Positions 47,148 through 58,956 are shown, counted from the first letter of the stretch. The stretch is DNA of 64,000 nucleotides from Diphasiastrum complanatum (GCA_029204225.1 CM055102.1:49171057-49235056), one strand, 5' to 3'. Numbers and translations are program-made. Notes: generated from the sequence alone by a model not told the origin.

Positions 47148-47655
47148 CTATGTTGAGAAGAGAAAATTGTTTTATTTTGCAACTATTGGCTATGCTCAGC
47201 ATAGAAACCTTCGTTCCTCGCTCCCATGTCTAATGTTGAGCATAACACCTCTTCAATCTTAAAGTGGTTATGTTATGCTCAGCATAAGATATTCTCTTAA
47301 TTTCTCCCTAGTTCTACGTTGAGCATAGCGTGATTTCTCACTCCACGTGGTTATGTTATGATGAGCATAGGAACTCGTCTTTCGCTCGCCCACATGTTAT
47401 GCTGAGCATAGATCATGGGCGAGTGAAAGAGAAGATCCTATATTCAGCATAACATATCTGCGTGGAGTGAGATAGCACGCTATGCTTAGCATAGAACTAT
47501 TAAGAGAATATCTTATGTTGAGCATAACATAGCCACTTAAAGATTGAAAAGGTGTTATGCTCAGCATAAGACTTGAGAGCGAAGAAGAGAGGTTTCTATG
47601 CTGAGCATAGGCAATAGTTGTAAAAAAAAGAATTTTCTATGCTTAGCAAAGAAAA
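47148..47655. repeat. Long inverted repeat built around 12 regularly spaced 13-bp palindromes
   Basis: Two arms of about 250 bp fold about a centre at 47404 with roughly 80-85% match by eye. Within them variants of TATGCTNAGCATA start at 47191, 47232, 47274, 47315, 47357, 47398, 47439, 47481, 47514, 47556, 47597 and 47638. Spacing is 41-42 bp, except one 33-bp step caused by an 8-bp deletion in one arm. Inter-palindrome segments are unlike one another but pair with their mirror segment in the other arm. A further palindrome sits at 47086. It lies about 200 bp upstream of the second ParB/methyltransferase-like gene. Confidence 0.92.
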
Positions 47656-47856
47656 TAGTTTCTTTTTTTTGACTTCGACTTAAAATTGTTAAAAAAAATC
47701 TAAAAATCCAAACAAAAATGTTATTTTTTAATCAAATTTTCGGGTGAATTTTTGTCATTTATACTCGAATTTTAAAGAATTTCTTTGAAATTCTAATAAA
47801 TTGCCAATAATAATTGTATTTTGCATACTTAGAGCGAAATTTCTGAAAAATTAAGG

Positions 47857-50800
47857 ATGTCGAAGATTTTCTTGCGGATGTCAGGCCAGGCTCAGGATGT
47901 TCCTCTGAAGGACAAAAAGAAATACATGTGTTATTTTACAAAAAGTTTAAATAACAGTAAAATGAATGAACTGTTTATTAATATTGCTGAGAAGAGCGGA
48001 AGAAGTGAAGGTCAATTTTGAGTGCAAGGTAGAGTCCTTGCTGATCAGCCCTGATGACGATGTGGAACAAGAGAGCTTGGTCAATATTCTTGTGAAAGAA
48101 CTTGACAAAATCATTTGATATTCATTTTGGATGAGGGAATGTTTAAGATTCGACTTTGCAAAGACGATGCCATTAAAGTGTATTTTGACAAAGCCCTTGT
48201 GACATTGGTATTAACATATTAAAAGAAATAAAATATATTATTTGCAATGAATTAGGTTATATATTATCTAGTATTATAATAAATCTGATCTATGTTGAGC
48301 ATAGATTACTTTATGAATACTCGAAGTTCTCTAACATTATTCTTTTGTTTTCTTTCATGTAGAGCCTCAAACAATGTTTAAGAAACATGCTATGTGCTAT
48401 TGCTGAGAGGAAGGATCCAGTCTTTTCTTCTCGTAGTACAAGGTCAGTGGTAGTGACATGTGGCAATATAGCTTCTTCCACTGTCCCATCTCACACAGAT
48501 GCTACTGGTAAGTCTGCACCTTCCGAATCAACCCCCTTTCCCAAAAAAAAGAGATCTCAGGCTGTTGTACATATTAAATTCGCAACCAAAAAACCAAGGT
48601 CCAGAATCAAATCCATGGCCAAGCGACCAAAAGTAGTTCCTTCTGAATAGAGTAAAAGAAAGTCAGAAGAGAGGCCACTTTAGTTTTGCTTGGAGCCACT
48701 ATCCAATCATTGAAAAATTCATTCGAAATCTCTAAAATTAGAGATCAAATTCATAAAACAAAAAAAATTAGAGAAACTACATTAATTCTGGATATAGACC
48801 AATGTGATTGACCTCCCATTGACCCAGTCACTAGAGATCGACCAATGGATGTTCAAGAGCCTAACGACACACATGTACATAATTAAAAAACTAAATCTAA
48901 AGATCATATGCGAGCAATTGTGATACCTTTTGTTGTTTGGTAGATCCGGCTGAATGTAGACCTGTTTTTGAATTTGATTTTTCTTCTTTAGATTCTTATC
49001 ATTTTTTTGTTTTGGTAGACACTCATAGTTTACAAGCCAGAAAGCAATTATCCTAGGAGTACCCTCATGTAGCTTCTTTCTGATCTATTAGTGCCATTGC
49101 TTTTGTTGGGTTGATAGTGTTGCCACCACTCACACATTAAAACCCATACCAACTGAGATGGATATTTTTGAGTAAAAGAATATGCAAGGAATCAATGTCC
49201 TCTCGAGGGTTGATGATGGCCAGCTCTCCCTTGCTGAAATGGACGAGAAGTTTCAGAAGTCAAATTCTCTTTGGTTTTTAAATAGCATTTTTTAATATTA
49301 ATTGCAATTTGTTTTATTTTTTTGTGACATTAATCACTAATTTGTTTTTTTATACAAGCATAAATTATTCATGAAAGTTCAAGAGGCCACGGTGACAAGC
49401 TTGAACTGTAAAGATTTTGAGGAGTGCCAGAGGATTTATCCTATGAACAATAAAAATGAAGCCCTCATTCAATTTTTTATTTTATTTAGAGATATGGTAT
49501 TCACTTCACTTATGCTTAGCATAGAAATATATTAATTTTTTATTTCAAACATTTATAGCTTATACTAAGCATAGAATTGTATTCTCTAAGCTAGGATCTC
49601 AAAAATCTAGGATCTCAAGCTTAGAAAAAACTTTATTTTTTGATTATTTATTGTGTTTATTCTATGCTGAGCATTCATTTTTCCTTGGTTAACATCCTAT
49701 GCTAAGCATAGTTTCATTCTCTCTTCTTTCAGTCTGCTGAAGACAAAAAAAATAAAGTCCTTCCAAGGCAGTTTAAACAACACATTTTAAAAGTGAAGAC
49801 AAAGAAAAGAGACAGAGAAAGATTGGCATGGGGTGAGACCGTTGTCGAGGTGGATTCAATAGAAACATACATCCCGAAATGTGTCGATGATCAACCGTGT
49901 TTTTACACTGTGGAAGAAGGAGATTGTAGGGAGATTTCTAAGTTTATAAAGAAAAGGCCCTATACTCTTTGCATTGCAGACATCCCCTATGGATTTCAAA
50001 TGAAAGAATCACTAAATGATGATTCTCCAAATTTACTGAGATCCATAGTGTGATGTAGGGATTCCTTGAAAGCACAACTTCTCCTATTTGGAGAGTTATA
50101 ATATTTCGTTCAAGTTGGCAGTCGACTTCAGTGCAAAAAGATCTTTTGACTTTTGCAATGCTAGAATTGAAAATGCTATTTGGTACGTTTTCAATTTTAT
50201 TAAAACTTAATTTTATTGGTTTTATATGTTCTATGCTTAGCATAGATCATTGTTTAAATTAATAATTTACTTTTCTTTAGATACAAGCCCAATGTTCGCA
50301 ATGCTGGTGGTGCACGACCGTGCAATGAGATTGTATACATAACCATTGGTTATTATTCATTGAATGGCAAATGATCTATATTGCATTACAACACCACCGG
50401 TTTGACTAGCTTTGAGAATTTGTTCCAATTTCTAGCAGTCACAAAAAAACTGAAAAATCCGATGACAAGTTCTGTGGCTTGTCCTTATCAAAAGCCACAA
50501 CAATTAGATTGAAATTAAATTATTATTTAAATTTTTTTCCAGCCAGCAGATTTTGTAAAATTAGATTCTAGTTTAGTAGAATTAATAAAAATGCAAATGA
50601 AATCCATATCAGTTTTGCTAAACGAATTAGTTGAGGCAGGAAAGTCTACAGATGACGAAGACTCTGTAATTCCTCTATCGAAAGAACCACGACCTTCCAC
50701 TAGTGAGAAGTGGATGACACAGGGGACTTTGCAGATGTCCTAGTTCAAGATTATAATGTTATCATTGTAAAAGAAACTGCTGAAGAGGTTGTCGTTCTGT

Positions 50801-50880
50801 CTATTGAGGTTGCTCCAGAAAAGCCCAAAGATGTCAACGACCTTAATAATTTTGGGAGCATGTACATGACTATTTTATCA
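47857..50880 (+). pseudogene. ParB-like domain plus DNA methyltransferase-like gene, copy 2, strongly decayed
   Basis: Pieces in order: MSKIFLRMSGQAQDVPLKDK (47857), VESLLISPDDDVEQESLVN and MFKIRLCKDDAIKVYFDKAL; a basic linker at 48361-48650; a ParB-like block (DRPPIDPVTRDRPMDVQEP, AIVIPFVV, HFFVLVDTHSLQARKQL) at about 48800-49060; and 49793-50053, with EEGDCREISKFI then LCIADIPYGFQMKES. In the last piece ADIPYGF fits the DPPY-type catalytic motif IV of N6-adenine/N4-cytosine methyltransferases, with one Pro replaced by Ile. A block at about 50285-50520 ends with CPYQKPQQLI, parallel to copy 1. Putative introns and many stops interrupt it. Six more TATGCTNAGCATA palindromes lie in its non-coding parts. 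Confidence 0.55.
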
Positions 50881-51895
50881 TTTTGACAATTATATATGAA
50901 TTTTAAACTTTTGTGGCATGAAGTTTTTAAATTCGTATTTTTTTATACTATTTGCTATTTGAAATATTTTAAAATTTATTTTCAATGTTACTCTTTAAAT
51001 ATAAATTTGATAAATATTTATTTTAATGAATGTTATTTTAGAATGAAAATACTGTTTTGAATTTATTCTAGAATTATATTCTCAAAAAATTAATGAATAT
51101 TATCAAAATTGGTAATATTTTATCTTTGAAAATATTAAAATTTATTCACAGAATTTCAAGCTCTCAATTATGATGAAACTAAGGATAAGATTCGTTTTTA
51201 AATATCTTGTCTTCTTAAGCTATAAATTCTTTGTTTGTTGGTGGAACTATAGCAATATGGTATGTTGAAAAGCTTTTAAAGTTCTCTTTCTAATGGTGTA
51301 ATCAGTTTTGAATTTCAATGTACTAATCAAATGTTATAGCTGACAAAAAAATGGGATATCTTTTTAGTGCGACCAAGGTCAGCGTCAAATGGCACGTTTG
51401 CACGTCGAATAGATATCTCTTATCCATTAGAGGAGTTATCAATATCAAAAAGAACCACTCCCAAGGCCTCCCCAACTCCCAATGATCTAACCACAATGTC
51501 TATAGTCACAGTTAAGAACTGTTAACAATTCGCAATATAACTTGACTAAATTCAAAAATATTCCCTCCATTGGTTACGAAAAGGGCAATATTTTCACTGG
51601 ATCTAGAATATGACTGCCATCCTCAAATTCGAATCTGAAAAATTGCAAAATGTTTACATATGTATTCCTTCCACGAGAATGGAAATATGAGCGCCAACTA
51701 CCTATTGGAATGAAAAAATGAACGGCATTTTCAAATTTGAATCAAGCATACAAGCATGGAGATTGGATTGATCGTACATAGTATATAATATAATCAAAGA
51801 TGAGTATTTTATTTTGCTTCATAGAATCTGGTCATAGTAATTTGATGCAACTGATTACTCTATTATTTTTTTGATGATGACATTACATCATTTAC
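50881..51895. other. AT-rich spacer with a dispersed repeat
   Basis: No gene seen. 51223-51430 contains two modules (one with GAACTATAGCAATATGGTATG, the other with ATGGGATATCTTTTTAGTG) that recur in the same orientation but different order at 60983-61262. Confidence 0.6.
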
Positions 51896-54474
51896 ATGTG
51901 GATACCCCTATTGATTTGGCACCTTTGCAAAGAAGAGGAGGCAAAGGAATTTAAATATCTGCTGAGGATCATTCTCGTTACAGGGCAGAAGGAAAAAAAA
52001 AACTTGGATTTATGGATAGATGAAATATTATATCCACAAGATCCAAGCACTTTGACACATCCCACATTCTCTTCAATAACTCATTTAGTTACATGGATAT
52101 GCAATGGGCATAGTAGATTACTAGGATATTGTGAAAGATTGCAGAACCATGGAAAACAACTTTATATGAATAAAGTTCACTTTTTAGAATGTGAGTTAAT
52201 TCGGATATCCTCTTATTGTCAGAATAGAGATTGTCATGTCCAAAAGACGTTAGAAGAAAATGAACAACTTACAAAAAATAATGAATCATTACAGAAGATA
52301 ACAATCAATATCAAATCAGAACTAGAGCAAATGCAATCAGTCTTACAGTCTATTCGTATTGAAAACTTACAATTAATGAAGGATGTGGATTTGGAAAAAA
52401 AAAAGGCTGAAAGTAAGAAACGAAAGCGACAAAGTTGCAAGGATATTCAAATGCTTTCAAAAGGAGGTTCTCGAAATGGAAAGATCCATGTATTCAAGTA
52501 AGCATATTCTAATTTTTGTAAGTTTTTCAATGACATTTGGATTTAATTTCAGCTATGGTGATATTCTGTTAACTATCTGTTTTTTTTGCAGATCTGCATT
52601 AGTAGCTCCTCGGAATATTAAAGACAATGCCTCACTAGGAATGTCATTGGGCACAATATTGACTTGCAAATTCACTAAGGGTATCATGATGAGCAATAGG
52701 ATCTCAAATGTAAAGTGTAAAATAGCAGAGTCTTTGATGGTGGACATTCAAAAAAATTTAGATAAGACTATAGTTCAGGGTGCTTGTGATTTTGCAGGTA
52801 TTAGCAGGGAAGCATATGCAACAATATTTAAACTAATTCGAGAAGCTTTTAAGCAAGTTCAAATTAGAAAAGTCCCAATTTATAGGAAATATCATTTGAA
52901 GAAAGAGAGGGATACATTAAACATAGGTATGCATAAGATCACTGGAACTCCATTTCATATTGAGGAGGTGTATGAAACTGATGGAAGATCGATATTCTAT
53001 AATTCATCAAACAATTTATTTGTTGATCTAAATTACTTGCTAAGATACATCGTCACATTCTATGATATAACCTATGAAAATGTGAATGGCAAAATAATCA
53101 TAGTACTTAAGTTAGATGAGTCAGAAATTGTGAAAGGGCAGAAGATGGAGAGGGTTAGTATAACTCTCATGAATGGTGCCCCTATCACAAACAGAGAACC
53201 AAAAAGATTTCAGATTCAATGTCCAATCAGAAAATGATATATGGTGGTTGGCAGTGTTTCAGGTAACTAGCCTCATTATTACATTACATTCATTGAATAG
53301 TATTAATACATTGTAAACTAAGTCTGCTTAATTCTTTGGACAGGTGCTGAAAGAGGATCGTGATATATTATCATGGATATTCTCAAGGACATCTTATCCT
53401 AGGATCATCAAGGACCATATGGATGGAGGACTTCTCAATGTTCAAGGAGTTGGAGACTTCAATGTTGAATGGCACTTAGCAGGTGATTTGAAAACATTGA
53501 AATGTATGTATAATGTCTCTCATGGTGCTACATCAAAACACCCTTGTTTGTACTGCATGAAAATGGCAAAAGATGTAACTAGGAGTACATGAATTACTAG
53601 AGAATATGCAGATTCAAACTGGAAGCCTGTGCTACCTATCCCCTTAAAATATGTGCATGTTTGCACTCTTCATGCAGAAGTTAGATTAATAGAAAAGATC
53701 ATTTGTCTTCATATAGTTTTTGCTTGGAATACTAAGCCAACATCATTAGCAAAGGAAGCTATCTCTCGATTAGAAGATGTTTTATCAAAAGCAGGACTCC
53801 ATAAAGGACATGTCAAAATTCAAAAAGATGAAAAGCTTTCAGGAAAGAATGGGAACATGCCAACTAAGCCAAGCATGGGAGGAGCAAAAGCACATCGTTT
53901 TCTATCAAATCATCTTGGTAAGGCTTCTAATATTCAACACTCAGTCTGGACAGATATTATTGATACCACTCAAGACTTCGAGAAAGACGGCAAAACCAAA
54001 GTACTAAAAGTTGATGTATGGAAAAAGCTTGATAGTATGATTACTATTTTAAGAAAAGAAAAATACTCTGATATTGATAAGAAAGCTGTCCAAAGGACTT
54101 GTGTCAAGTTTGTTAATGCAGTATCAAAAGCAAGAAGATCACATCACTCATTACATGGTTAGTATAAAATTTTCAAAATGCTTTCGAATTTCCATATATA
54201 TTTAGATCCAAACATAAGACTAACATTATGATTTTGACATATGTAGCACATACTAAGAGATCATACAACATTTTTTGTAGATACATATGGAAGCTTGAGT
54301 GTATGGTCATCACAAGGGATGGAGAAGTCACACTGGCAAGCACGAGCAGCATTTTATCGAAATACACAACATGGAGGAACCAATGAAAAACAAAATTACA
54401 TTTGTCAATTGTTTCAGTGGTTCTACCGCAGAGTTCAGATATATAACAAAGTCCACACAATACAACAAGTTTAG
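51896..54474 (+). pseudogene. Transposase-like gene of unknown family, four exons
   Basis: Exons 51896-52497, 52592-53262, 53344-54157 and 54281-54474 have GT-AG borders and consistent phases, about 760 codons. The N-terminal part has Cys/His residues and a coiled coil (about residues 115-185). The second part contains LKLDESEIVKGQKMERVS. The third has WHLAGDLKTLKCMY, a CLYCMKM Cys pair, VHVCTLHAEVRLIEKII and a basic loop. The last has VWSSQGMEKSHWQARAAFYR. The spaced acids (LDES, GDLK, GMEK) could be a DDE-type RNase H-like core, which is inference. Two lesions: one extra C near 53222 and a TGA at 53590-53592. The true start may lie in an earlier exon. Confidence 0.5.
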
Positions 54475-54644
54475 AAAAGCATGCAAGTTCATATAGGAAG
54501 AGATAATTAGATGATTGATGAGTAGAAAATCATCATTGTCATCAAATCATGACATGTTTAGAATTGCTTTGCAAATTCATTGAACAAGAGAGGAGAAATA
54601 CCCAATGTAAATGTATTGATTGTATTATACCAAAATACAAAGTG

Positions 54645-56052
54645 TTATTCATCATCAGATCTTGTATCAGATTCTATGGTAGTATTGTCATGAAGAAATT
54701 CTTTGCTAGCGTATGCATCTAATAGATGTGCATTATCCTTATTTCCACTAAGCTCAATATAAGTGGAATACAATGAATAATGGGAGCTCCTTAAAGGAAC
54801 ATTCCCATCAGTAAAGTCTAAAATGTTCAAAACATAAGATCTTTTGACAAAAATGATCTTATTCGTCTTAACAAATTTATGTCCTCCTAGGTAAAATGAT
54901 AAAGCTTTAACTGCCATTATAAGACTCTCCCCGACTGGGCTCAGCTTGGAATAACCACCTCGTCTCGTAGCAAAATCATCTACTATGAGAGCATCCTGCA
55001 ATAGGAAATATGTTAGCAAAAACACATTCAATGATTGAAAACATTCAAATGCAACATTCTTCTTCATCAGCAGCAACCAAATCAGGATGATCAATATAAT
55101 GACCACGCACTGAAGTGGAATCATTAGTGAAATGCATTAATGATGGACGAGGGAAGCCCATTTGGGATTGAAATGTCGTGAATTCTTCATCGGATGGTCT
55201 GCCTCGCCCATCCTCAGCTATATTTGATAAAGTCTTATTCAGGCATTCTTCACCGGTCATAAGTCCCTCCTCATCATCAAAATCAATACCAGCAACAAGG
55301 TCATCTGTTTCAAAAACTACAAAGTCGAAGAATTCGGAAATTGTGTCGGATAATAAACATAGAACCTCGTCCTCACGATAGTCAAAAAATTTACATAAAT
55401 CAGTAGTAGTAAGATATACATCATCATTAATATAATATACAGACAAATTGAAAAGACATTTTGACTCCTCCATAGATTTGGATTCATCATCAGATGTATT
55501 TTGGCCAATGAAAGAATCCCGGAGAACATCAGTATTTACATCAATAAAGTCACTTTCCTTATCAGGAGTGTCGATAAGAAAGTGACTGATATCCTTAATA
55601 GTTGACTGAATAGAGGATGGTGCAAAAGGAGGGTCAGCAACAGAAACTTCATCATCATCTGGGATCTGAACTAGGAAAAGTACAAAACCACTCTGAAATT
55701 CAACCAATCGACATTTCTTGTTGCAATACGGACATGTTGAACTGCTTTTGAAAAGATCAAACAATTTGGTGAACATTCTATCCAGTCTATGTCTGAAAGC
55801 TGGGAAGAAATGAACAAGATCAGTATAATGCATGTACTTGAGTGAACCTATGGAGAAAACAGGCTTACTAAGTATATCTCTGAATTTGACATAATGGTCA
55901 TAAAATACGTCAGAATTTGATTGTGCAGTCCTGAAAACATGTAGATATGGCCCTAATAGACTGTGGAAATAGTCTAGGTTTTCAGTAATCCCAAATTCAC
56001 TAAGAAATGAACTCAAGCCTGAATATTGTGAGGATGATGAGGAAGAGGCCAT
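54645..56052 (-). CDS. Acidic Cys-motif protein, unknown family, probably two exons
   Basis: The long first frame is open from ATG 56052 (Kozak-like ACACCATGGCC, preferred over the in-frame ATG at 56073) for over 330 codons. It has a Ser-rich start, a CPYCNKKC cluster near residue 107 that could bind zinc, and a strongly acidic second half. A second exon 54645-54995 after acceptor TATTGCAG adds about 116 residues (YSKLSPVGESLIMAVKALSF) and ends in an acidic tail. The donor is uncertain; a phase-compatible but weak GT lies at about 55077. No disabling stop seen, unlike its neighbours. It ends 170 bp from the stop of the transposase-like gene, convergent to it. Confidence 0.5.
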
Positions 56053-56064
56053 GGTGTAACGTGA

Positions 56065-57100
56065 ATATCGCACTTGTGCGTGAGGGAGAACTCAACCAAA
56101 ACTAACTATCAAAATGGCGCACAAGAGGGATATGTATGGCAGACAGATACCGAATATCGCACTTGTGTGCGAGTAGGTATAGTTGCAAGCAGACAGAAGG
56201 CAATGAGCGCGCACAAGAGCGATATGCCACAAATTTTGAGAACGGAAAAGGTAAAAAATTAATCGATTTTCATGCCATTTATACTAAATTTTTGCACGTG
56301 TAGTCAACGGACTTAGGACACGTGTCAATTTTCAATTGGACTACAGGCGCAGGCACGTGTGAGGTGACACCAACACAGGTGTGAAATGACACCTGGACAC
56401 GTGTCGCATGTTCATTCGTTTGCTCAACAACGTGTGTCGCTTTTGCATTAGATCGTACAAATCCCACACGTGTAATGTGACAGGGTGACATGTGTCACTC
56501 TCGCATTTGTCTGTACAACTCCCACACGTGTGATAGGACGTTCTTTCGCACGTGCGAACTGCGATATAAAATTACAAACTTCGATGAATTTTTTTCCCTT
56601 CATTAGAGGAGTTCTAAATCCAAAAAAGACCCTTTGTAAAGATTCTTTTTATATTTTTTCTCAATTTTTTCTTACACATGGACCAATCAAAACACTCAAA
56701 TTTGAAATCTATGTAACGTAACTTTTTGAGTCCACATTTTGAATCCACACTAAAAATTGAATAACTTTTTAGTGGTAAGTCCGAATTTAGCGGAGTTTGG
56801 TGCATTGGAAAGCGCTCGACAAGGGCTTTTCAATGATATGTTAAATGACATACTTCTGAGCTACGATTAAAAAGTTATGGCAAGTCAAAAGTATTAGCGT
56901 TATAATACGTTAATAATATAAACTACATCTTGCACGAATTCTTAAAGGGTCTTTTTGGAGCTCAAAACTCCTCTAATGTTTTTTAGGCTCCGCATATCGC
57001 ATTTGTGCGTTTCCTTCACAATCAAAATTCCTCCTACCACCTTCCATGCGCACAGGTCCGATACGTCTGCCTACATGTCACCCCATATCGCACTTGTGCG
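56065..57100. promoter_or_regulatory. Shared upstream region of two divergent genes, rich in E-box/G-box motifs
   Basis: Between the start codons at 56052 (minus) and 57262 (plus). A motif ATATCGCACTTGTGCG occurs, with variants, at 56065, 56154, 56994 and 57085 and inverted at 56118 and 56209. Seven perfect CACGTG sites lie at 56295, 56319, 56354, 56398, 56467, 56525 and 56549, with near-matches between. Both ends of the region carry the first motif, and the G-box cluster sits between. A MITE interrupts it at 56601-56978. Regulatory function is inferred from density only. Confidence 0.5.
56601..56978 (+). mobile_element. Complete MITE with long terminal inverted repeats (378 bp)
   Basis: Ends CATTAGAGGAGTT and AACTCCTCTAATG are perfect inverted repeats; with mismatches the pairing extends about 35 bp (…CCAAAAAAGACCCTTT). 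It has no coding capacity. An inverted, truncated copy is at 20870-21221 and a terminal piece at 60846-60979. The target duplication is unclear (short T-rich flanks). Confidence 0.8.
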
Positions 57101-57261
57101 TCTTTCCTCAAAACTAATCGTTCTCTTTGATATTCGGCTCACACAGGTCCAATATACCGTACATTCTGTCCGTACATATCAGTCCTCTGCGACTTCTTTA
57201 TCATCCCTCCCTGCTCATCCTAACCGTCATGCACAAGTCTACTATCACATAGTACACATCC

Positions 57262-58956
57262 ATGGATAGGAGAAAGCAGACAAGGAAGGACTTCTTCTCT
57301 CCTGGCTCATCCTCATCCCCTACGGTTGCCATCACACCACCCGCTAGACCTAGAATGCACAACCGTAGCAGGAGGCTCTCTGAGATACGCAAGTATCAGA
57401 GATCAACAATTCTGTTGATCCCAAGAGCTCCATTCTACCGTGTTGTCCGGAACATAATAAGAAATGATCTTGGACTGCTCTTCAGTGCCTTCAGGAGGCT
57501 GTTGAAGATTACATTAGTCTTTTTTTTTAGGATTCTTTTTTGCTTGCCATCCATTCCAAGAGGGTTACCATAATGCCCAAGGATTTTCAGCTCCTGAAGA
57601 GGATGAGGGATAGGTACTGTAGGTTACATATATTTCAGCCTGTTGTTCCTAGACCAACTCTTGTAGATAGGACTGATCTTCCTATGAAGCATCCTAGGAA
57701 GCAGACAGCCCCCAAGCGTGCTCCTAAGAAAGTGAAGCCTAACCCGAAATCCATTGTAGATAATGTTATAAATATAGCTAGCTCTGTTTTGGATACCCCT
57801 TCAATTGCTATAAATACTACACATTCACCTCCTCCTCCTCCTCCTCCAAATTTTTATACATATATAGATTCAGATGATTATCTTAAATTTGAGAAAGACA
57901 TATCCGATGCTATAGATACTATTGGTACTCCTTTTTGCTTTAGACTAGATGAAGTTGATTTTAGTATCAATTTTAGAGTTATAGATTGCTTGGATCTCAA
58001 AGTCAGACGGACTCCTATCAGTGATCTTGTGATAGAGTCCGGACTCACACTCTTGCAATATGACATTGCAAGAGATTCATCAAATGAGTTGTTGGTGCTG
58101 AGCAACTTTCTGCTTCAGGCCTTCAAGGAGAACAATGACACATTGTCACAGTGTCTGACAAGTGGATTCACACCAGCAACAAAGTATCTGCTCATACCTT
58201 ATCATACGAAGTAAGATATATTAAATGCTTCTTGCTGTTTTATGTATTAACATTGGCATTGTCAATGGAAATAGTTCTCAGAATTGCAGCTAAAGAAATT
58301 TCAATCTTATTTTGCAATGACCACTGGAGTTTAAACCTGATCTCTATTAAGAGATCTATAAATAATATTATTAAAGGCTTTTGTGTCAAGATGAATTCGG
58401 CGAGAAATACGCATAAGGATGTAGATATGTACCTTCCATATCTAAGTAAATATATTCCTACAGACGTTCCCCATTCCGTGGATTGGCAGATCGTCAGTTT
58501 GGAGGTAAACTATGTCTTTCTTAATTGCTTTTGAAAATCAGTATTCTGATGAAATATTCTCAATCTAACCTTCTGTTTCATAATTGATTTCTTGTGTGCT
58601 GAATTATTTTGCAGTCACCCCAGCAAAATGATTCATTCAGCTGTGGGTGGTACACATTATACAATGCCAAGTTGTTTTTAGAGTGGTTCGTCCTTAAACA
58701 AGATGTTGATATTTCTAAGGTAATAAATTTTGTTTATTCTTATTTTGGATTCATGATTAGTTTTCTATTATGGTGATGTTTTTGGCCATTACTAATACAT
58801 GAATGTTCTATTTTGCAGTTTACACTTTCTGAGTACACATCAAGCCAGGTGTACAGATTTAGACAAGAAATTATCTTGAGTATACTGGCTAAGGCAAGGC
58901 TTCAGCCTCCCATTATTGATGACGGTGCAAAGGATGATGTAGTTATACTAAATTAA
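57262..58956 (+). pseudogene. Histone H3/CENH3-like fold joined to an Ulp1-type (C48) cysteine peptidase
   Basis: Exons 57262-58210, 58282-58504, 58615-58719 and 58819-58956 have GT-AG borders in phase. The N-terminus MDRRKQTRKDF echoes the H3 tail. EIRKYQRSTILLI matches the H3 alphaN/alpha1 region, WTALQCLQEAVEDYI alpha2, and AIHSKRVTIMPKDFQL the H3 C-terminal end. The WTA tripeptide and LLIP are CENH3-like. A basic/proline-rich linker follows. C48 features are TKYLLIP, NDHW (His at 58322), and QQNDSFSCG (Gln; Cys at 58642). The usual Asp after HW is not evident. Within the histone part there is a frame change at about 57466-57473 and a TAG at 57528-57530 in a T-run, so it is either decayed or has an unresolved intron. 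It ends 195 bp from the convergent gene on its right. Confidence 0.72.

Noticed and set aside
47086-47655. CRISPR-like array (13-bp repeats with 28-29-bp unique spacers)
   Set aside because: The spacers pair with each other across a centre of symmetry, the repeats are degenerate palindromes, and the context is a plant nuclear genome with spliceosomal genes.
57520-57531. Splice acceptor (nine T then AG) explaining the stop in the H3-like region
   Set aside because: No compatible donor keeps the alpha2 sequence that reads right up to the T-run. T-run expansion is simpler, though an RNA check is still worthwhile.
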